A stretch of 64,000 nucleotides of DNA, taken from the NCBI RefSeq assembly GCF_027941775.1, contig NZ_CP115917.1, positions 95,001 through 159,000 on the forward strand, given 5' to 3'. The notes beneath the pieces are model-generated. The model was not told where the DNA came from and searched no databases. It worked only from the letters and a program-made list of their open reading frames with translations. The position numbers and the translations under genes are program-made. Each line of letters starts with the position of its first letter. Within the stretch, counting starts at the first letter, position 1. Of this stretch, positions 18,190-27,357 are shown in pieces. This stretch comes from Tenacibaculum pacificus. GTDB lineage: Bacteria; Bacteroidota; Bacteroidia; Flavobacteriales; Flavobacteriaceae.

Positions 18190-18789
18190 TTAAGCATCTT
18201 TAGTACAGCATTCTTTTTTACATTCAGTACTGCATATTTTTTTATCAGCTTCATTTTTAGTGCAACATTCTTTTTTACATGTACTACTACACGCTTTTTT
18301 ATGAGCATCTTTAGAACTACATTGTTTTTGACAATCAGCTTTACATATTTTATGCTCACCTTTTGTTTTTGAATCACATTCTTTTTTACATTTAGAAGCA
18401 CAAGCTTTTTTATCCGTATTATTTTTTTTGCAAGATTTTGCTCCAACCTGACAAGCTTTATACATTTTTCCGTTACCAATTCCTTGAATAAAAGAAATTA
18501 AATCTGCTTTGTTAGTAATGTTAGCATCATATTTTATGTTAGCAATACTATCTTTAAAAATAACATTTGCTTCTAAAACTCCTTCTTTTTTAGATAAATC
18601 TGAAGCTATTTTTCTAGCACACCCTATTTCACAAGTCATTCCTGAAATGTTTAAAGAAATATCTTTTTTGTCAACAACTGCTGCCGTTTTTTCTACTTTC
18701 GGAGTATTTTCTTTTTTTGCTTCATTTTTACATCCAATAGCTAAAAAACTAACAAAAGCTAATGCAAATATTATTTTTTGAATTTTCAT
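18190..18789 (-). CDS. lipoprotein with HMA domain and four Cys-rich repeats
   Basis: 199 residues. The lipoprotein signal ends at Cys20. Residues about 43-110 are a heavy-metal-associated domain with GMTCEIGC (CX3C rather than the usual CX2C). The tail (residues 113-199) has 16 cysteines. It includes four units of about 19 residues with pattern K-[AI]-C-x3-C-[KQ]-K-[EQ]-C, starting at Cys130, 149, 167 and 186; the last two units end in CC. This looks like a metallothionein-like copper or other soft-metal sink at the cell envelope. That function is inferred: no metal gene lies next to it. It has its own terminator. Confidence 0.8.
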   Translation of the reverse strand: MKIQKIIFALAFVSFLAIGCKNEAKKENTPKVEKTAAVVDKKDISLNISGMTCEIGCARKIASDLSKKEGVLEANVIFKDSIANIKYDANITNKADLISFIQGIGNGKMYKACQVGAKSCKKNNTDKKACASKCKKECDSKTKGEHKICKADCQKQCSSKDAHKKACSSTCKKECCTKNEADKKICSTECKKECCTKDA

Positions 18790-18881
18790 AATTTTAATTT
18801 ATTAAGTTATTTAGCAAAGTTATTAATAAAATCAATTTTATAGATATTAATATACGAATTTTGTGCTTAAATGTATTGAAA

Positions 18882-19754
18882 ATGAATAGTCAACAACGTA
18901 AATGGATTTACTTAGTAATATTAGCAATTGTTTGGGGAAGTTCTTTTATTCTAATGAAAAAAGCATTAATTGTTTTTACACCTATTCAATTAGGAGCGTT
19001 ACGTATATTAATTACGGCAGCTTTTTTATTATTAATAGGATTTAAAAGTCTTAAGAAAATTCAAAAAAAACATAGAATTTATATTTTATACACGGCTTTT
19101 TTAGGAACTTTTTTTCCATCCTTTTTACTTGCTTTTGCTGTAAAAGGTATTGATAGTTCTATTTCGGCTATTTTGAATTCGCTAACACCTTTTAATACTT
19201 TTATTTTAGGAGCTTTAATCTTCGGATTTACTTTTAAGAAGAAACAATTTATAGGTATTTTAGTCGGATTGATAGGAACACTTATTTTGATTTTAAAAGG
19301 AGCTGAATTAAATCCAAATCAGAATTATTGGTATGCAATTTTGGTCGTTTTTTCATCTATCGGATATGCTTTTAATGTAAATATCATCAAAAAATATTTA
19401 TCAGATTTAGATGCCTTGGCAATAACAACAGGTAATTTTTTATTATTGATTATTCCTGCTTCTTTAGTTTTGTTTTTTTCAGGTTTTTTTACATCAGTTG
19501 AATTAAATGATGAAACGACTACAGCATTCGGATATATAACCATTTTAGCTGTTGTAGGAACAGGAATTGCAAAAGTATTGTATAATAAAATGGTACATTT
19601 AACGTCGCCTATTTTTGCATCTTCTGTAACTTATTTAATTCCGATTGTGGCAGTTTCTTGGGGATTAGTTGATGGAGAAAAATTAAGTTTAGTTCAATTA
19701 TTCTCTGGAGGAATTATTTTATTTGGTGTTTGGTTGGTAAATAAAGCGAAATAA
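18882..19754 (+). CDS. EamA-family (DMT) transporter
   Basis: About 290 residues with ten predicted membrane helices in two EamA halves. The first half opens LVILAIVWGSSFILMKKAL, and the second ends FSGGIILFGVWLVNKAK. The ATG at 18882 is preferred over upstream non-ATG starts because it begins right before the first helix. Substrate is unknown: the family exports metabolites such as amino acids. It converges on the M16 operon across a shared terminator. Confidence 0.85.
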   Translation: MNSQQRKWIYLVILAIVWGSSFILMKKALIVFTPIQLGALRILITAAFLLLIGFKSLKKIQKKHRIYILYTAFLGTFFPSFLLAFAVKGIDSSISAILNSLTPFNTFILGALIFGFTFKKKQFIGILVGLIGTLILILKGAELNPNQNYWYAILVVFSSIGYAFNVNIIKKYLSDLDALAITTGNFLLLIIPASLVLFFSGFFTSVELNDETTTAFGYITILAVVGTGIAKVLYNKMVHLTSPIFASSVTYLIPIVAVSWGLVDGEKLSLVQLFSGGIILFGVWLVNKAK

Positions 19755-19756
19755 AA

Positions 19757-19785
19757 AAGAGTCAAAACAAACTGTTTTGACTCTT
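19757..19785. terminator. bidirectional terminator
   Basis: AAGAGTCAAAACA and TGTTTTGACTCTT form a perfect 13-bp stem with a 3-nt loop between converging EamA and M16 genes. Confidence 0.85.
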
Positions 19786-19809
19786 AAAAATTAGTGTTAG
19801 ATTTTTCTT

Positions 19810-21858
19810 TTACTGAAAATCAGCATCAGAAACATCTTCATTTATTTTTACTTCTTTTAATTCGAAGTTCATTTTCATTGGTCCCATTGATTGGATTATT
19901 AAATGAGGAAATTTAATTCCGTTTACTTCTTTATAATCAGAAAATTCTAAAGGTACTTTTACATCACCTTTAGGTCCTTTCATTACAGATACCTCTTTAA
20001 TTTTTAAGCCAGATTTTACATCATAAAAAATCTCTTTTTTATCAAAAGTAATTACATAAGCATTTTTACCATTAACAGGTTCTATTCTATTTAAAGTACC
20101 TTTTTTATAAGCTTCATCAGAAAAAGGAGATACATTATTTTTTGCATCTTCAAGTTCTTTACCTTCTAATTGTTTCTTTTGCCCACGTGCTTCTTGATAT
20201 CCTTTTGTTCCATCAAAAATTTCTTTTTGCATCACATTTCCTGCCATTGAAACAATTGTTGAGGTTTTGTTAGGGAAAGCACTTTTTTTAACTAAAATTA
20301 ATTGCATTCCTTGAACTTTAGCTTCCGAAGTAGCTTTTAAAGTTTTTACACTAGCAATTTTATCTTTACCACCAATAGCATTAAAAAAACTATTTATTAC
20401 AGATGTAGCGTTAACACCTTTAGGAATAGGCAAACTCATTGCAGGTTTTGTTGTTTTGTTACCTTCTTTATCAAAATATTTAATACTATAGTCAGACATT
20501 TTTTCTAAATTAGTTAAAACATCAAGTCCTTTACCTGTAATAATAATTCTAGCTTTATCAGCTTTAAAATACTTAATTGCTGTATTTTGAATATCATCTA
20601 AAGTAACAGCATTTATGTTTTTTAAATAGTTTTCGTAAAAATTACTAGGTAAATTATAACGAGCAATATTTAAAGCATAACGAGCAGCAGTTTCAGGCTT
20701 TTGAACTTCCATAACAAAACTACCAACATACTTTGCTTTTGCGTTTTTTAATTCTTCTGCTGATACTTTTTGAGAACGGATTTTATAAATTTCCTTCTGT
20801 ATTTCTACTACCGAACTATCGGTAACAATGTTACGTACACTAGCTGTTGCTTTAAAAGTTGCAGCAACTTTACTTTGTCTAACACTAGAATAAGAACCAT
20901 AAGTGTAACCTTTATCTTCACGTAAATTCATAAATAAACGTGCTGTACCACCGCCACCTAAAATATTATTTGCTAATAAAGCAGCATAGTAATCTTTATC
21001 ACCTAATTTTAAATCGATATTATTTGCAACTACAATTTCAGATTGTACTGCGTTTGGCATATCAATAAAATTAATTTCAGTTGCGCTAACGTTTTTAGGT
21101 TTTGGAAAATCAACAGTAGGAACATTTCCTTTTTTCCAATTGCTAAATAATTTAGTAACCATTTTTTTAGTTTTCGAAGGATTTATATCTCCTGTGATAA
21201 CTAAATATGCATTATTAGGTTTGTAATAAGTGTTGAAATTATTTTTGATATCAGAAAGAGTAATATTACTTATTGATTTTTTAGTAGTAAATTCTCCATA
21301 AGGATGATTTTTTCCATAAATTAAAGCATCTTCAACTCTTCTTGCGATTGCTGTAACACTTTTTTCATTTGATTTTAAACCATCTAAAGTAACTTTAACT
21401 TCTTTATCAAATTCTTCTTGAGTGAATTGTGAATTTTTAACTCCATCAGCCATTAAAGCTAATATTTCAGGAAAGTATTTTTTTAAAGAGCTAGCAGAAG
21501 CACCTGAGCTATAAAAATTAACACGAGCTCCAAGATAATCTACTTTTTCGTTAAATTCATCTTTAGTAATATTTGCAGTTCCACGACCTAATAAATCGCC
21601 CATCATATTAGATAAACCAGCTTTTTCTCCTTCAAAAACGGCTCTATTATCAATAGTTAAACTTGCAGATGCTCTTGGTAATTTATGATTTTCAACCATA
21701 ATAACTTGTAAGCCATTAGGTAATTTAAATTTTTTAACCTTTCCTAATTGTACTTTTGGAGCTGGACCTGGTTTAGGTTGTATACTTCTATCTATCTGTG
21801 CAGTGGTAGCAAAAGACACTGCTAAAATTGCGATAAGTGCTATTATTTTTGTTTTCAT
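19810..21858 (-). CDS. M16 peptidase-family protein without zinc motif, with C-terminal extension
   Basis: 682 residues: signal peptide, then two M16 domains. At the position of the zinc motif HxxEH the protein reads GLSNMMGDLLGRGT, so this subunit cannot bind zinc in the normal way. The second M16 half has the conserved R/Y region (ARLFMNLREDKGYTYGSYS). Residues about 485-682 add a beta-rich domain resembling outer-membrane lipoprotein-sorting folds. It is 21 nt downstream of the catalytic-type M16 gene. Together they look like an active/inactive pair, as in mitochondrial processing peptidase. Periplasmic location is inferred from the signal peptide. Confidence 0.87.
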   Translation of the reverse strand: MKTKIIALIAILAVSFATTAQIDRSIQPKPGPAPKVQLGKVKKFKLPNGLQVIMVENHKLPRASASLTIDNRAVFEGEKAGLSNMMGDLLGRGTANITKDEFNEKVDYLGARVNFYSSGASASSLKKYFPEILALMADGVKNSQFTQEEFDKEVKVTLDGLKSNEKSVTAIARRVEDALIYGKNHPYGEFTTKKSISNITLSDIKNNFNTYYKPNNAYLVITGDINPSKTKKMVTKLFSNWKKGNVPTVDFPKPKNVSATEINFIDMPNAVQSEIVVANNIDLKLGDKDYYAALLANNILGGGGTARLFMNLREDKGYTYGSYSSVRQSKVAATFKATASVRNIVTDSSVVEIQKEIYKIRSQKVSAEELKNAKAKYVGSFVMEVQKPETAARYALNIARYNLPSNFYENYLKNINAVTLDDIQNTAIKYFKADKARIIITGKGLDVLTNLEKMSDYSIKYFDKEGNKTTKPAMSLPIPKGVNATSVINSFFNAIGGKDKIASVKTLKATSEAKVQGMQLILVKKSAFPNKTSTIVSMAGNVMQKEIFDGTKGYQEARGQKKQLEGKELEDAKNNVSPFSDEAYKKGTLNRIEPVNGKNAYVITFDKKEIFYDVKSGLKIKEVSVMKGPKGDVKVPLEFSDYKEVNGIKFPHLIIQSMGPMKMNFELKEVKINEDVSDADFQ

Positions 21859-21879
21859 AATATATTAATGTCTTTTGAT

Positions 21880-23193
21880 TTATTTCTTTTTCGGTAAATA
21901 TTCTAAAACTAATCGTTGATTTGGGTTCAGATATTTTTTTGCAGCAGTTCTAATTTCTTCACGAGTAATAGAACGGAAAATATCAATTTCGGTATTTATT
22001 AAATCGGTATCACCGTATAAAACATTATATCGAGCTAAAGAATTAGCAATACCTTCAACGCTAGAATTTGAATTTACAAACTCATTTTCAAACTTGTTTT
22101 GTAATTTTTGATATGCTTTTTCTGAAATTAAATTAGTTTGAATTTTTACAATTTCTTCATCAATTTCTTTTGTTAAATCAGCTAAAGAAGTTTCACCTAA
22201 TGGTAATCCGTAAACAATATAAGTTCCATAATCTTCTTGACTAAAACTAAAAGCACCTACTTGTAATGCCAATTTTTTAGTATCGACTAATTTTTTATAT
22301 AAAATTGAACTTTTACCATCACTTAAATACGTAGAAATCATGTCTAAAACTCTAGCTTCTCTAGTTTTCATTGATGGCGTTCTGTAAGCATTAATTACAG
22401 CAGGAATTTGAATATTAGCATCATATGCTTTTGCATTTATTTGCGTTGTAATAGGGTCTTCTTTTATAACAGTTCTTTTTATTTCGGCACCTCTAGGAAT
22501 TGTACTGAAATAATCTTTTACCATTTTTTTTGTTTTTTTGATGTCAATATCACCAGCAACAACTAATGTAGCGTTATTAGGAACATAGAATTTTTTATTA
22601 AAAGCTAAAAATTCTTCTAAAGTAGCATCATCTAAATGTTTCATTTTTCCGATAGTAGTTCCTTTATACGGATGTTTTTTAAACATGTTCTTTTTAACAT
22701 TTTCTAAAAATTTTCCATACGGTTGATTATCTACACGCATTCTTTTTTCTTCCTTTACAACCTCATTTTGAGTATCTACACCTCCTTGATTAATAACAGG
22801 ATGTAATAAACGCTCAGATTCCATCCATAAACCTAGTTCTAAGTTATTTGACGGAAATATTTCGTAATAATAAGTCCTATCATCAGTTGTGTTTGCATTG
22901 TTTTTTCCTCCGTTAGAAGAAACAATTTTAAACCAATCTCCTTTTTTGATGTTTTTTGTACCTTCAAATAATAAGTGTTCAAAAAAATGAGCCATTCCTG
23001 TTCTGTCAGGTTGTTCATCTTTTGCTCCAACATGATACATTACTGCTGTTGTTACTATTGGTGCAGATTTATCTTGATGTAAAATAACATGCATTCCGTT
23101 GCTTAAATCGTACTCTTCAAATGCAACTTTTTGAGCATTAGCAGATAAGCTAATAAGCAAAGTCATGGCAAGAGTTGTGATACTTTTTTTCAT
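21880..23193 (-). CDS. M16 zinc peptidase, catalytic-type subunit
   Basis: 437 residues with a signal peptide (cleavage near ANAQ, residue 20). GMAHFFEHLLFEGT at about 64-77 contains HFFEH, the inverted zinc motif HxxEH, and the distal Glu lies in NEVVKEEKRM. It is an insulinase/pitrilysin-type metallopeptidase, probably periplasmic and forming a heterodimer with the downstream zinc-less M16 protein. Operon order is catalytic subunit first, 21-nt gap, then partner. Confidence 0.9.
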   Translation of the reverse strand: MKKSITTLAMTLLISLSANAQKVAFEEYDLSNGMHVILHQDKSAPIVTTAVMYHVGAKDEQPDRTGMAHFFEHLLFEGTKNIKKGDWFKIVSSNGGKNNANTTDDRTYYYEIFPSNNLELGLWMESERLLHPVINQGGVDTQNEVVKEEKRMRVDNQPYGKFLENVKKNMFKKHPYKGTTIGKMKHLDDATLEEFLAFNKKFYVPNNATLVVAGDIDIKKTKKMVKDYFSTIPRGAEIKRTVIKEDPITTQINAKAYDANIQIPAVINAYRTPSMKTREARVLDMISTYLSDGKSSILYKKLVDTKKLALQVGAFSFSQEDYGTYIVYGLPLGETSLADLTKEIDEEIVKIQTNLISEKAYQKLQNKFENEFVNSNSSVEGIANSLARYNVLYGDTDLINTEIDIFRSITREEIRTAAKKYLNPNQRLVLEYLPKKK

Positions 23194-23315
23194 TGATTTT
23201 TTTTTAAAATTTTTAATTGATATTGAAGTATATGACGTAATTTAAATATGTTTGTTACACTTTAAAAATAAAATATTTTTCAATTAAAAAAACGAGTAAT
23301 TTTCTGACTTTTAGA

Positions 23316-23345
23316 TTGTTTGTTGCCTTAAAATGCGTATATTTG
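23316..23345 (+). promoter_or_regulatory. rplU-rpmA promoter
   Basis: TTG at 23316-23318 and TATATTTG at 23338-23345 are spaced 19 nt, matching the Bacteroidota consensus TTG-N17-23-TAnnTTTG, about 55 nt before the rplU ATG. Confidence 0.75.
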
Positions 23346-23400
23346 CATCCGCATTTTCATTAAGAAAGTGTATAATTAAGTATAACGCAAAACAAAAAGT

Positions 23401-24024
23401 ATGTACGCAATCGTAGAGATAGCAGGGCAGCAATTTAAAGTAGCACAAGACCAAAAAGTATTCGTACACCGTTTACAAGACGCAGAAGGATCAAATGTAA
23501 CATTTGAGAACGTTATGCTAATTGAAGACAAAGGGAACGTAACTATTGGCGCCCCAGCTATAACAGGTGCAGGAGTAACTGCAAAGGTATTACGTCACTT
23601 AAAAGGTGATAAGGTAATCGTTTTCAAGAAGAAAAGAAGAAAAGGTTACAAAAAGAAAAACGGACACAGACAGTATTTAACTGAGATTCAAATTGAATCT
23701 ATCGTTGCTTCTGGTACTTCTAAAGCTGCTCCAAAGGCTGCTAAGGCTGCTCCAAAGAAAGCTGCGAAAGCTGATGATTTAACGAAGATTGAAGGTGCTG
23801 GACCTAAAGCTGCTCAAGCTTTAGTAAACGCAGGAATCGATACTTTTGCGAAAGTTGCAAAACAAGACCCAGCTACATTAAGTAAAATTTTAGTAGAAGC
23901 TAGTTCTCGTTTATCTCACTTAGTTACTACTACTTGGCCAAAACAAGCACAATTAGCTGCTGATGGTGAGTGGGATGTTTTAAAAGTGTTACAAGACAAG
24001 TTAGACGGAGGAATTGAAAAATAA
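23401..24024 (+). CDS. rplU: 50S ribosomal protein L21 with C-terminal HhH extension
   Basis: 207 residues, about twice the usual L21 length of about 103. Residues 1-103 are canonical L21 ([14 protein letters not shown] ... [24 protein letters not shown]). An Ala/Lys/Pro-rich linker (about 107-126) leads to a helix-hairpin-helix-like segment ([21 protein letters not shown]) and an acidic end. This kind of extension is known in flavobacterial L21. Its role is unknown, perhaps extra rRNA binding. It is the first gene of the rplU-rpmA operon. Confidence 0.95.
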   Translation: MYAIVEIAGQQFKVAQDQKVFVHRLQDAEGSNVTFENVMLIEDKGNVTIGAPAITGAGVTAKVLRHLKGDKVIVFKKKRRKGYKKKNGHRQYLTEIQIESIVASGTSKAAPKAAKAAPKKAAKADDLTKIEGAGPKAAQALVNAGIDTFAKVAKQDPATLSKILVEASSRLSHLVTTTWPKQAQLAADGEWDVLKVLQDKLDGGIEK

Positions 24025-24060
24025 TCCCGTACAAGTTTAATCTAAAAAAATCAATATAAG

Positions 24061-24320
24061 ATGGCTCATAAAAAAGGTGTCGGTAGTTCGAAGAATGGTA
24101 GAGAATCAGAATCGAAACGATTAGGAGTAAAGATTTTTGGAGGACAAGCTGCAATTGCAGGTAATATTATTGTTCGTCAAAGAGGTACAACGCACAATCC
24201 AGGTAAAAATGTTTACATGGGAAAGATCATACTTTACATGCTAGAGTTGATGGTGTTGTTACATTCAGAAAGAAAAGAAATGATAGATCATATGTTTCTA
24301 TAGTTCCTTTCGAGGCTTAA
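24061..24320 (+). CDS. rpmA: 50S ribosomal protein L27, frame-broken
   Basis: The start [21 protein letters not shown] and the middle ([17 protein letters not shown]) are canonical L27. One base is missing near 24219 (ATGGGAAAGATCAT where ATGGGNAAAGATCAT is expected). Restoring it gives [18 protein letters not shown] and the end VSIVPFEA, a normal 86-residue L27. L27 lies at the peptidyl-transferase centre and loss is severely harmful. The break is therefore almost certainly a sequence error, and it is the best internal evidence that the other frame breaks are too. Confidence 0.93.
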
Positions 24321-24342
24321 GAAATTTTTATCTACATAAATT

Positions 24343-24375
24343 AAAGCTCAAACAATTCGTTGTTTGAGCTTTTTT
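24343..24375 (+). terminator. terminator after rpmA
   Basis: AAAGCTCAAACAA and TTGTTTGAGCTTT form a perfect 13-bp stem with a TTCG loop and a T-run. Confidence 0.9.
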
Positions 24376-24527
24376 ATGCTCTAAATTTAAAATATAAGCA
24401 CAAAAAAAAGTATCACTATTTAAAGCGATACTTTAATTTTAGTTTCATTTTTGATTAATCCCCCAATTTATCAAAATGATTACCCTTGTATATCACAAAT
24501 ATGAGACGAAAATATTATATATAAAGC

Positions 24528-24566
24528 AATTTATGTATAACTGGTATTAATTTATGTATAACTGGT
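24528..24566 (+). promoter_or_regulatory. two 18-bp direct repeats, putative LytTR binding site
   Basis: AATTTATGTATAACTGGT occurs at 24528-24545 and again at 24549-24566, a 21-bp period, about 110 nt before the LytTR response-regulator ATG. LytTR regulators typically bind paired direct repeats about two helical turns apart, so autoregulation is a fair inference. Confidence 0.6.
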
Positions 24567-24675
24567 TTTTATTTTATTTTTTTAGGTAAAAAATGTTCTT
24601 TTAAATGTTGTTTTCCAGCTTTTTGTGTTATTATTCAACTTAATATCGATTATATTTGAAGTTAAAAATTGTTTT

Positions 24676-25410
24676 ATGATAAAAGCTGTAATTGTTGATG
24701 ATGAAGCCAAGGCAATACAGGGTCTTTCTTGGGAGTTGTCTAATTTTAATAATGATTTAGAAATAATACAAACATTTACTGAACCAGAACAAGCTATAAA
24801 ATATATAAATAATAATTCTATTGATTGTCTTTTTTTAGATATTGAGATGCCAACTATGGATGGTTTTCAATTACTTGAAAAATTAGATAAAAAAGATTTT
24901 GCAATAGTTATTACTACTGCTTATAATGAATATGCTATAAAGGCTATTAAAAATCAAGCTATTGATTATCTTCTTAAACCTGTAGACTCTGATGATTTAG
25001 AAGAGACATTAAATAGAGTTAAGAATTATCGTATTAAAAACAAAAGCGACAAAAAGTTTGAGCAAATATTATCAACTTTCAATAAAAAATTTAACAAAAG
25101 AAAAATTACCATAAACACAGACGGAAAATTAATATTTTTACAAGAGTCAGAAATTGTATTTGTTGAATCGGATGGTAATTATTGCACTATTCATACTGTT
25201 AATAATAAAAAAATTGTGGTAACAAAAAAGTTGAAAGAGATAAATTTATTACTTCCTGATGATCATTTTTTTAGAATTCATAATTCGTTTATTATTAACT
25301 TAAACAAATTAAAAGAGTTTATAAAATCTGATGGATATGTGATTTTAGAAGATAATCACAGAATACCTGTTTCTCGTCAAAGAAAGTCTGAGTTCTTAGA
25401 AAAGTTCTAA
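24676..25410 (+). CDS. LytTR-family response regulator
   Basis: 244 residues from the ATG at 24676 (the first Met before the receiver domain). Residues 1-120 are a receiver: IVDDEAKA acidic pocket, phospho-acceptor Asp in CLFLDIEMP, Thr in ITTAYN and Lys in LLKPVD. Residues about 140-244 are a LytTR DNA-binding domain (IVFVESDGNYCTIHT ... FFRIHNSFIINLNKL ... VSRQRK). It is 3 nt upstream of a LytS-like sensor kinase, its likely partner. Confidence 0.93.
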   Translation: MIKAVIVDDEAKAIQGLSWELSNFNNDLEIIQTFTEPEQAIKYINNNSIDCLFLDIEMPTMDGFQLLEKLDKKDFAIVITTAYNEYAIKAIKNQAIDYLLKPVDSDDLEETLNRVKNYRIKNKSDKKFEQILSTFNKKFNKRKITINTDGKLIFLQESEIVFVESDGNYCTIHTVNNKKIVVTKKLKEINLLLPDDHFFRIHNSFIINLNKLKEFIKSDGYVILEDNHRIPVSRQRKSEFLEKF

Positions 25411-25413
25411 AAA

Positions 25414-27318
25414 ATGAAATTCTTATTCATAACTATTTTATTTATTACAAGCAACTGTCTATCTCAAAAAAACATTGATAGTTTGATGTTGATTGCCTTA
25501 GATAAAAAAGAAGTAAATTTCTTTAAACTTAAAAAACATTTTAAAGGAGTTTCATTTACTGATGAAAAAATAAAGAGTTTTTTAGAAAAAAGTAAAGAAG
25601 TTAATTATCCTTTAGGAAAAATATTTGCAAAAAATATTCAAGGGTATTCTTATAGAAAAAAAGAATATATGATAAAGCAACCTTAAAGTTTAAAGAAGCT
25701 TTAAAAGATGCAAAAGAAATAAATAATATAGAAGCAGAGATTGTAATATTAAATCAGTTAGGAGTAGCTTATAGAAGGCAAGATAAAGTTCGATTGGCGT
25801 TAAATTATCACCAAGAAGTTTTAGATATTATTTCAAAAATAGAGAAACAAAAGATTGATATTAAAGTTATCCATAGTGTTGCTATTAATAGTATCGGAAA
25901 TATTTATTTAGCGTTAAAACAATATGAAAGAGCTTTAGATAAATTTAAAGAGTCTCTTGCTATACAAGAACAATTAGAAGATCTTAGAGGTATTGCTATT
26001 AATCATCAAAATATAGGGTTTGCACATAAAAATATAGGAAACTTAGATATTGCTTTAGATAACTTTCAAAAATCATTAAAATATAATGAACTAAATAAAG
26101 ATAAATTAGGTAAGTTAATTTGTCATAATAGTATTGCTAATGTTTTAATTATAAAAGGAAAGTATAAGATTGCTTATAGATATATTATTGAAGTAGTTTC
26201 TCTTGCTGAAAAGATAGGAAATAGATATTACCTATCTGAAGTATATAATACTTTAGGTTGGGTTTTTCTAAAATTAAAGAAATATAAAAAATCTAAATAC
26301 TATTTAGGTAAATCACTTAAAATTTCGGTAGAAAATGATATTTCGTCAAGTTTAATAATTTGTTATCAGCATCTTTCAGAATTAAATAAAAAAAAGAAAA
26401 CTATAAATCGGCATTAATTTACTATCAAAAATCAATTGAAACAGAAAAAAAAGGTTTAAGAATAAGAATATTCGCTATGTAAATAGCCTTATTAATAAAT
26501 ATGATATTGAGGTAAGTACCAATAAAATAAAAAACTTAGCTATTGAAAATAAAATGGCTGAAAATAAACTTTTACAAAACAGAAATATTTTAATCATAGC
26601 ATTGATATTAATTGTCTTATTTGCTGTTTTATTATATTCGATATATAGACAGCGTTTATTAAAAAATGATAAACAGATATTACTTTTAGAACAAGATGCA
26701 TTAAGAATTCAAATGAATCCTCATTTTGTCTTTAATGCACTTAACTCTATTAAATTATATGTTATTAATAATGACCAAAAAAATGCTGTATTTTATTTAA
26801 ATAAATTTTCAAAATTAATTCGTAAAATTTTAGAATCAAGTAATGTAAAAGAAGTTACTTTAGGAGAGGAACTTAAAACAATGAATTTATACATGAGTAT
26901 TGAAAATATTCGCTTTTCAAATGCCATAATATATACCGAAGATATTAGTGAATATTTAAATGTAGAAACGATTAAAATACCTCCATTAATTTTACAACCT
27001 TTTTTAGAAAATGCTATTTGGCATGGTTTATCTTCTAAAAAAGGAGAGAAAAAAGTACAATTATCTATTCATAAACAGGTAAAAGAGTTTATTCAAATTG
27101 ATATAGAAGATAACGGAATTGGTAGAGAAGCAGCTTTCAGAATTAAAAGTAATAAAACTTTAAATAGAAAATCAATAGGAATTGATTTAACAAAAGAACG
27201 ATTAAAGAATTTTTCAATTCAATTTGAAAAGGAGTATTCGTTAATTTATACTGATTTAATTGATGAAAAAGGAAAAGTAAAAGGAACAAAAGTATCGTTA
27301 AAAATACCTTTAGTTTAA
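25414..27318 (+). CDS. TPR-containing LytS/YehU-type sensor histidine kinase, frame-broken
   Basis: One gene read in pieces. A signal peptide and TPR helices (from 25414) continue in another frame with further TPR units (ALDKFKESLAIQ, ALDNFQKSLKYNE). The last piece has one membrane helix (IALILIVLFAVLLYSIY) and a His_kinase domain (LRIQMNPHFVFNALNSIK with the phospho-His, and an N-box PLILQPFLENAIWHGL). Single missing bases near 25672, 26398 and 26455 explain the three shifts; the last two are in A or T runs. Intact length is about 635 residues. It is paired with the LytTR regulator just upstream. Three errors in one gene could also mean a real pseudogene. Confidence 0.82.
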
Positions 27319-27324
27319 AATAAA

Positions 27325-27349
27325 AAAAGCGCTCGAAAAGAGCGCTTTT
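27325..27349. terminator. bidirectional terminator
   Basis: AAAGCGCTC and GAGCGCTTT stem between converging kinase and trhO genes, with flanking A and T runs. Confidence 0.85.
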
Positions 27350-27357
27350 AAATAGTT

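Larger units (their letters stand above)
24321..24675. other. gene-free stretch rpmA to LytTR regulator
   Basis: 355 nt without a gene. It holds the rpmA terminator, a second weaker stem (AAAGTATC/GATACTTT at 24407-24434) and the pair of direct repeats at 24528-24566. I see no other element here. Confidence 0.7.

Noticed and set aside
18190..18460. CRISPR-like or tandem DNA repeat in the Cys-rich region
   Set aside because: The repeat is at the protein level with diverged codons; there are no uniform repeats and spacers, and no cas genes.
18180..18479. 99-codon Lys/Val-rich ORF in another frame of the Cys-rich gene
   Set aside because: It is a low-complexity shadow created by the Cys repeats; the 199-residue lipoprotein has a signal peptide and HMA domain.
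24061..24320. Programmed ribosomal frameshift in rpmA
   Set aside because: L27 is not known to use frameshifting, there is no slippery site or stimulatory structure at 24219, and many other single-base breaks exist in the window.
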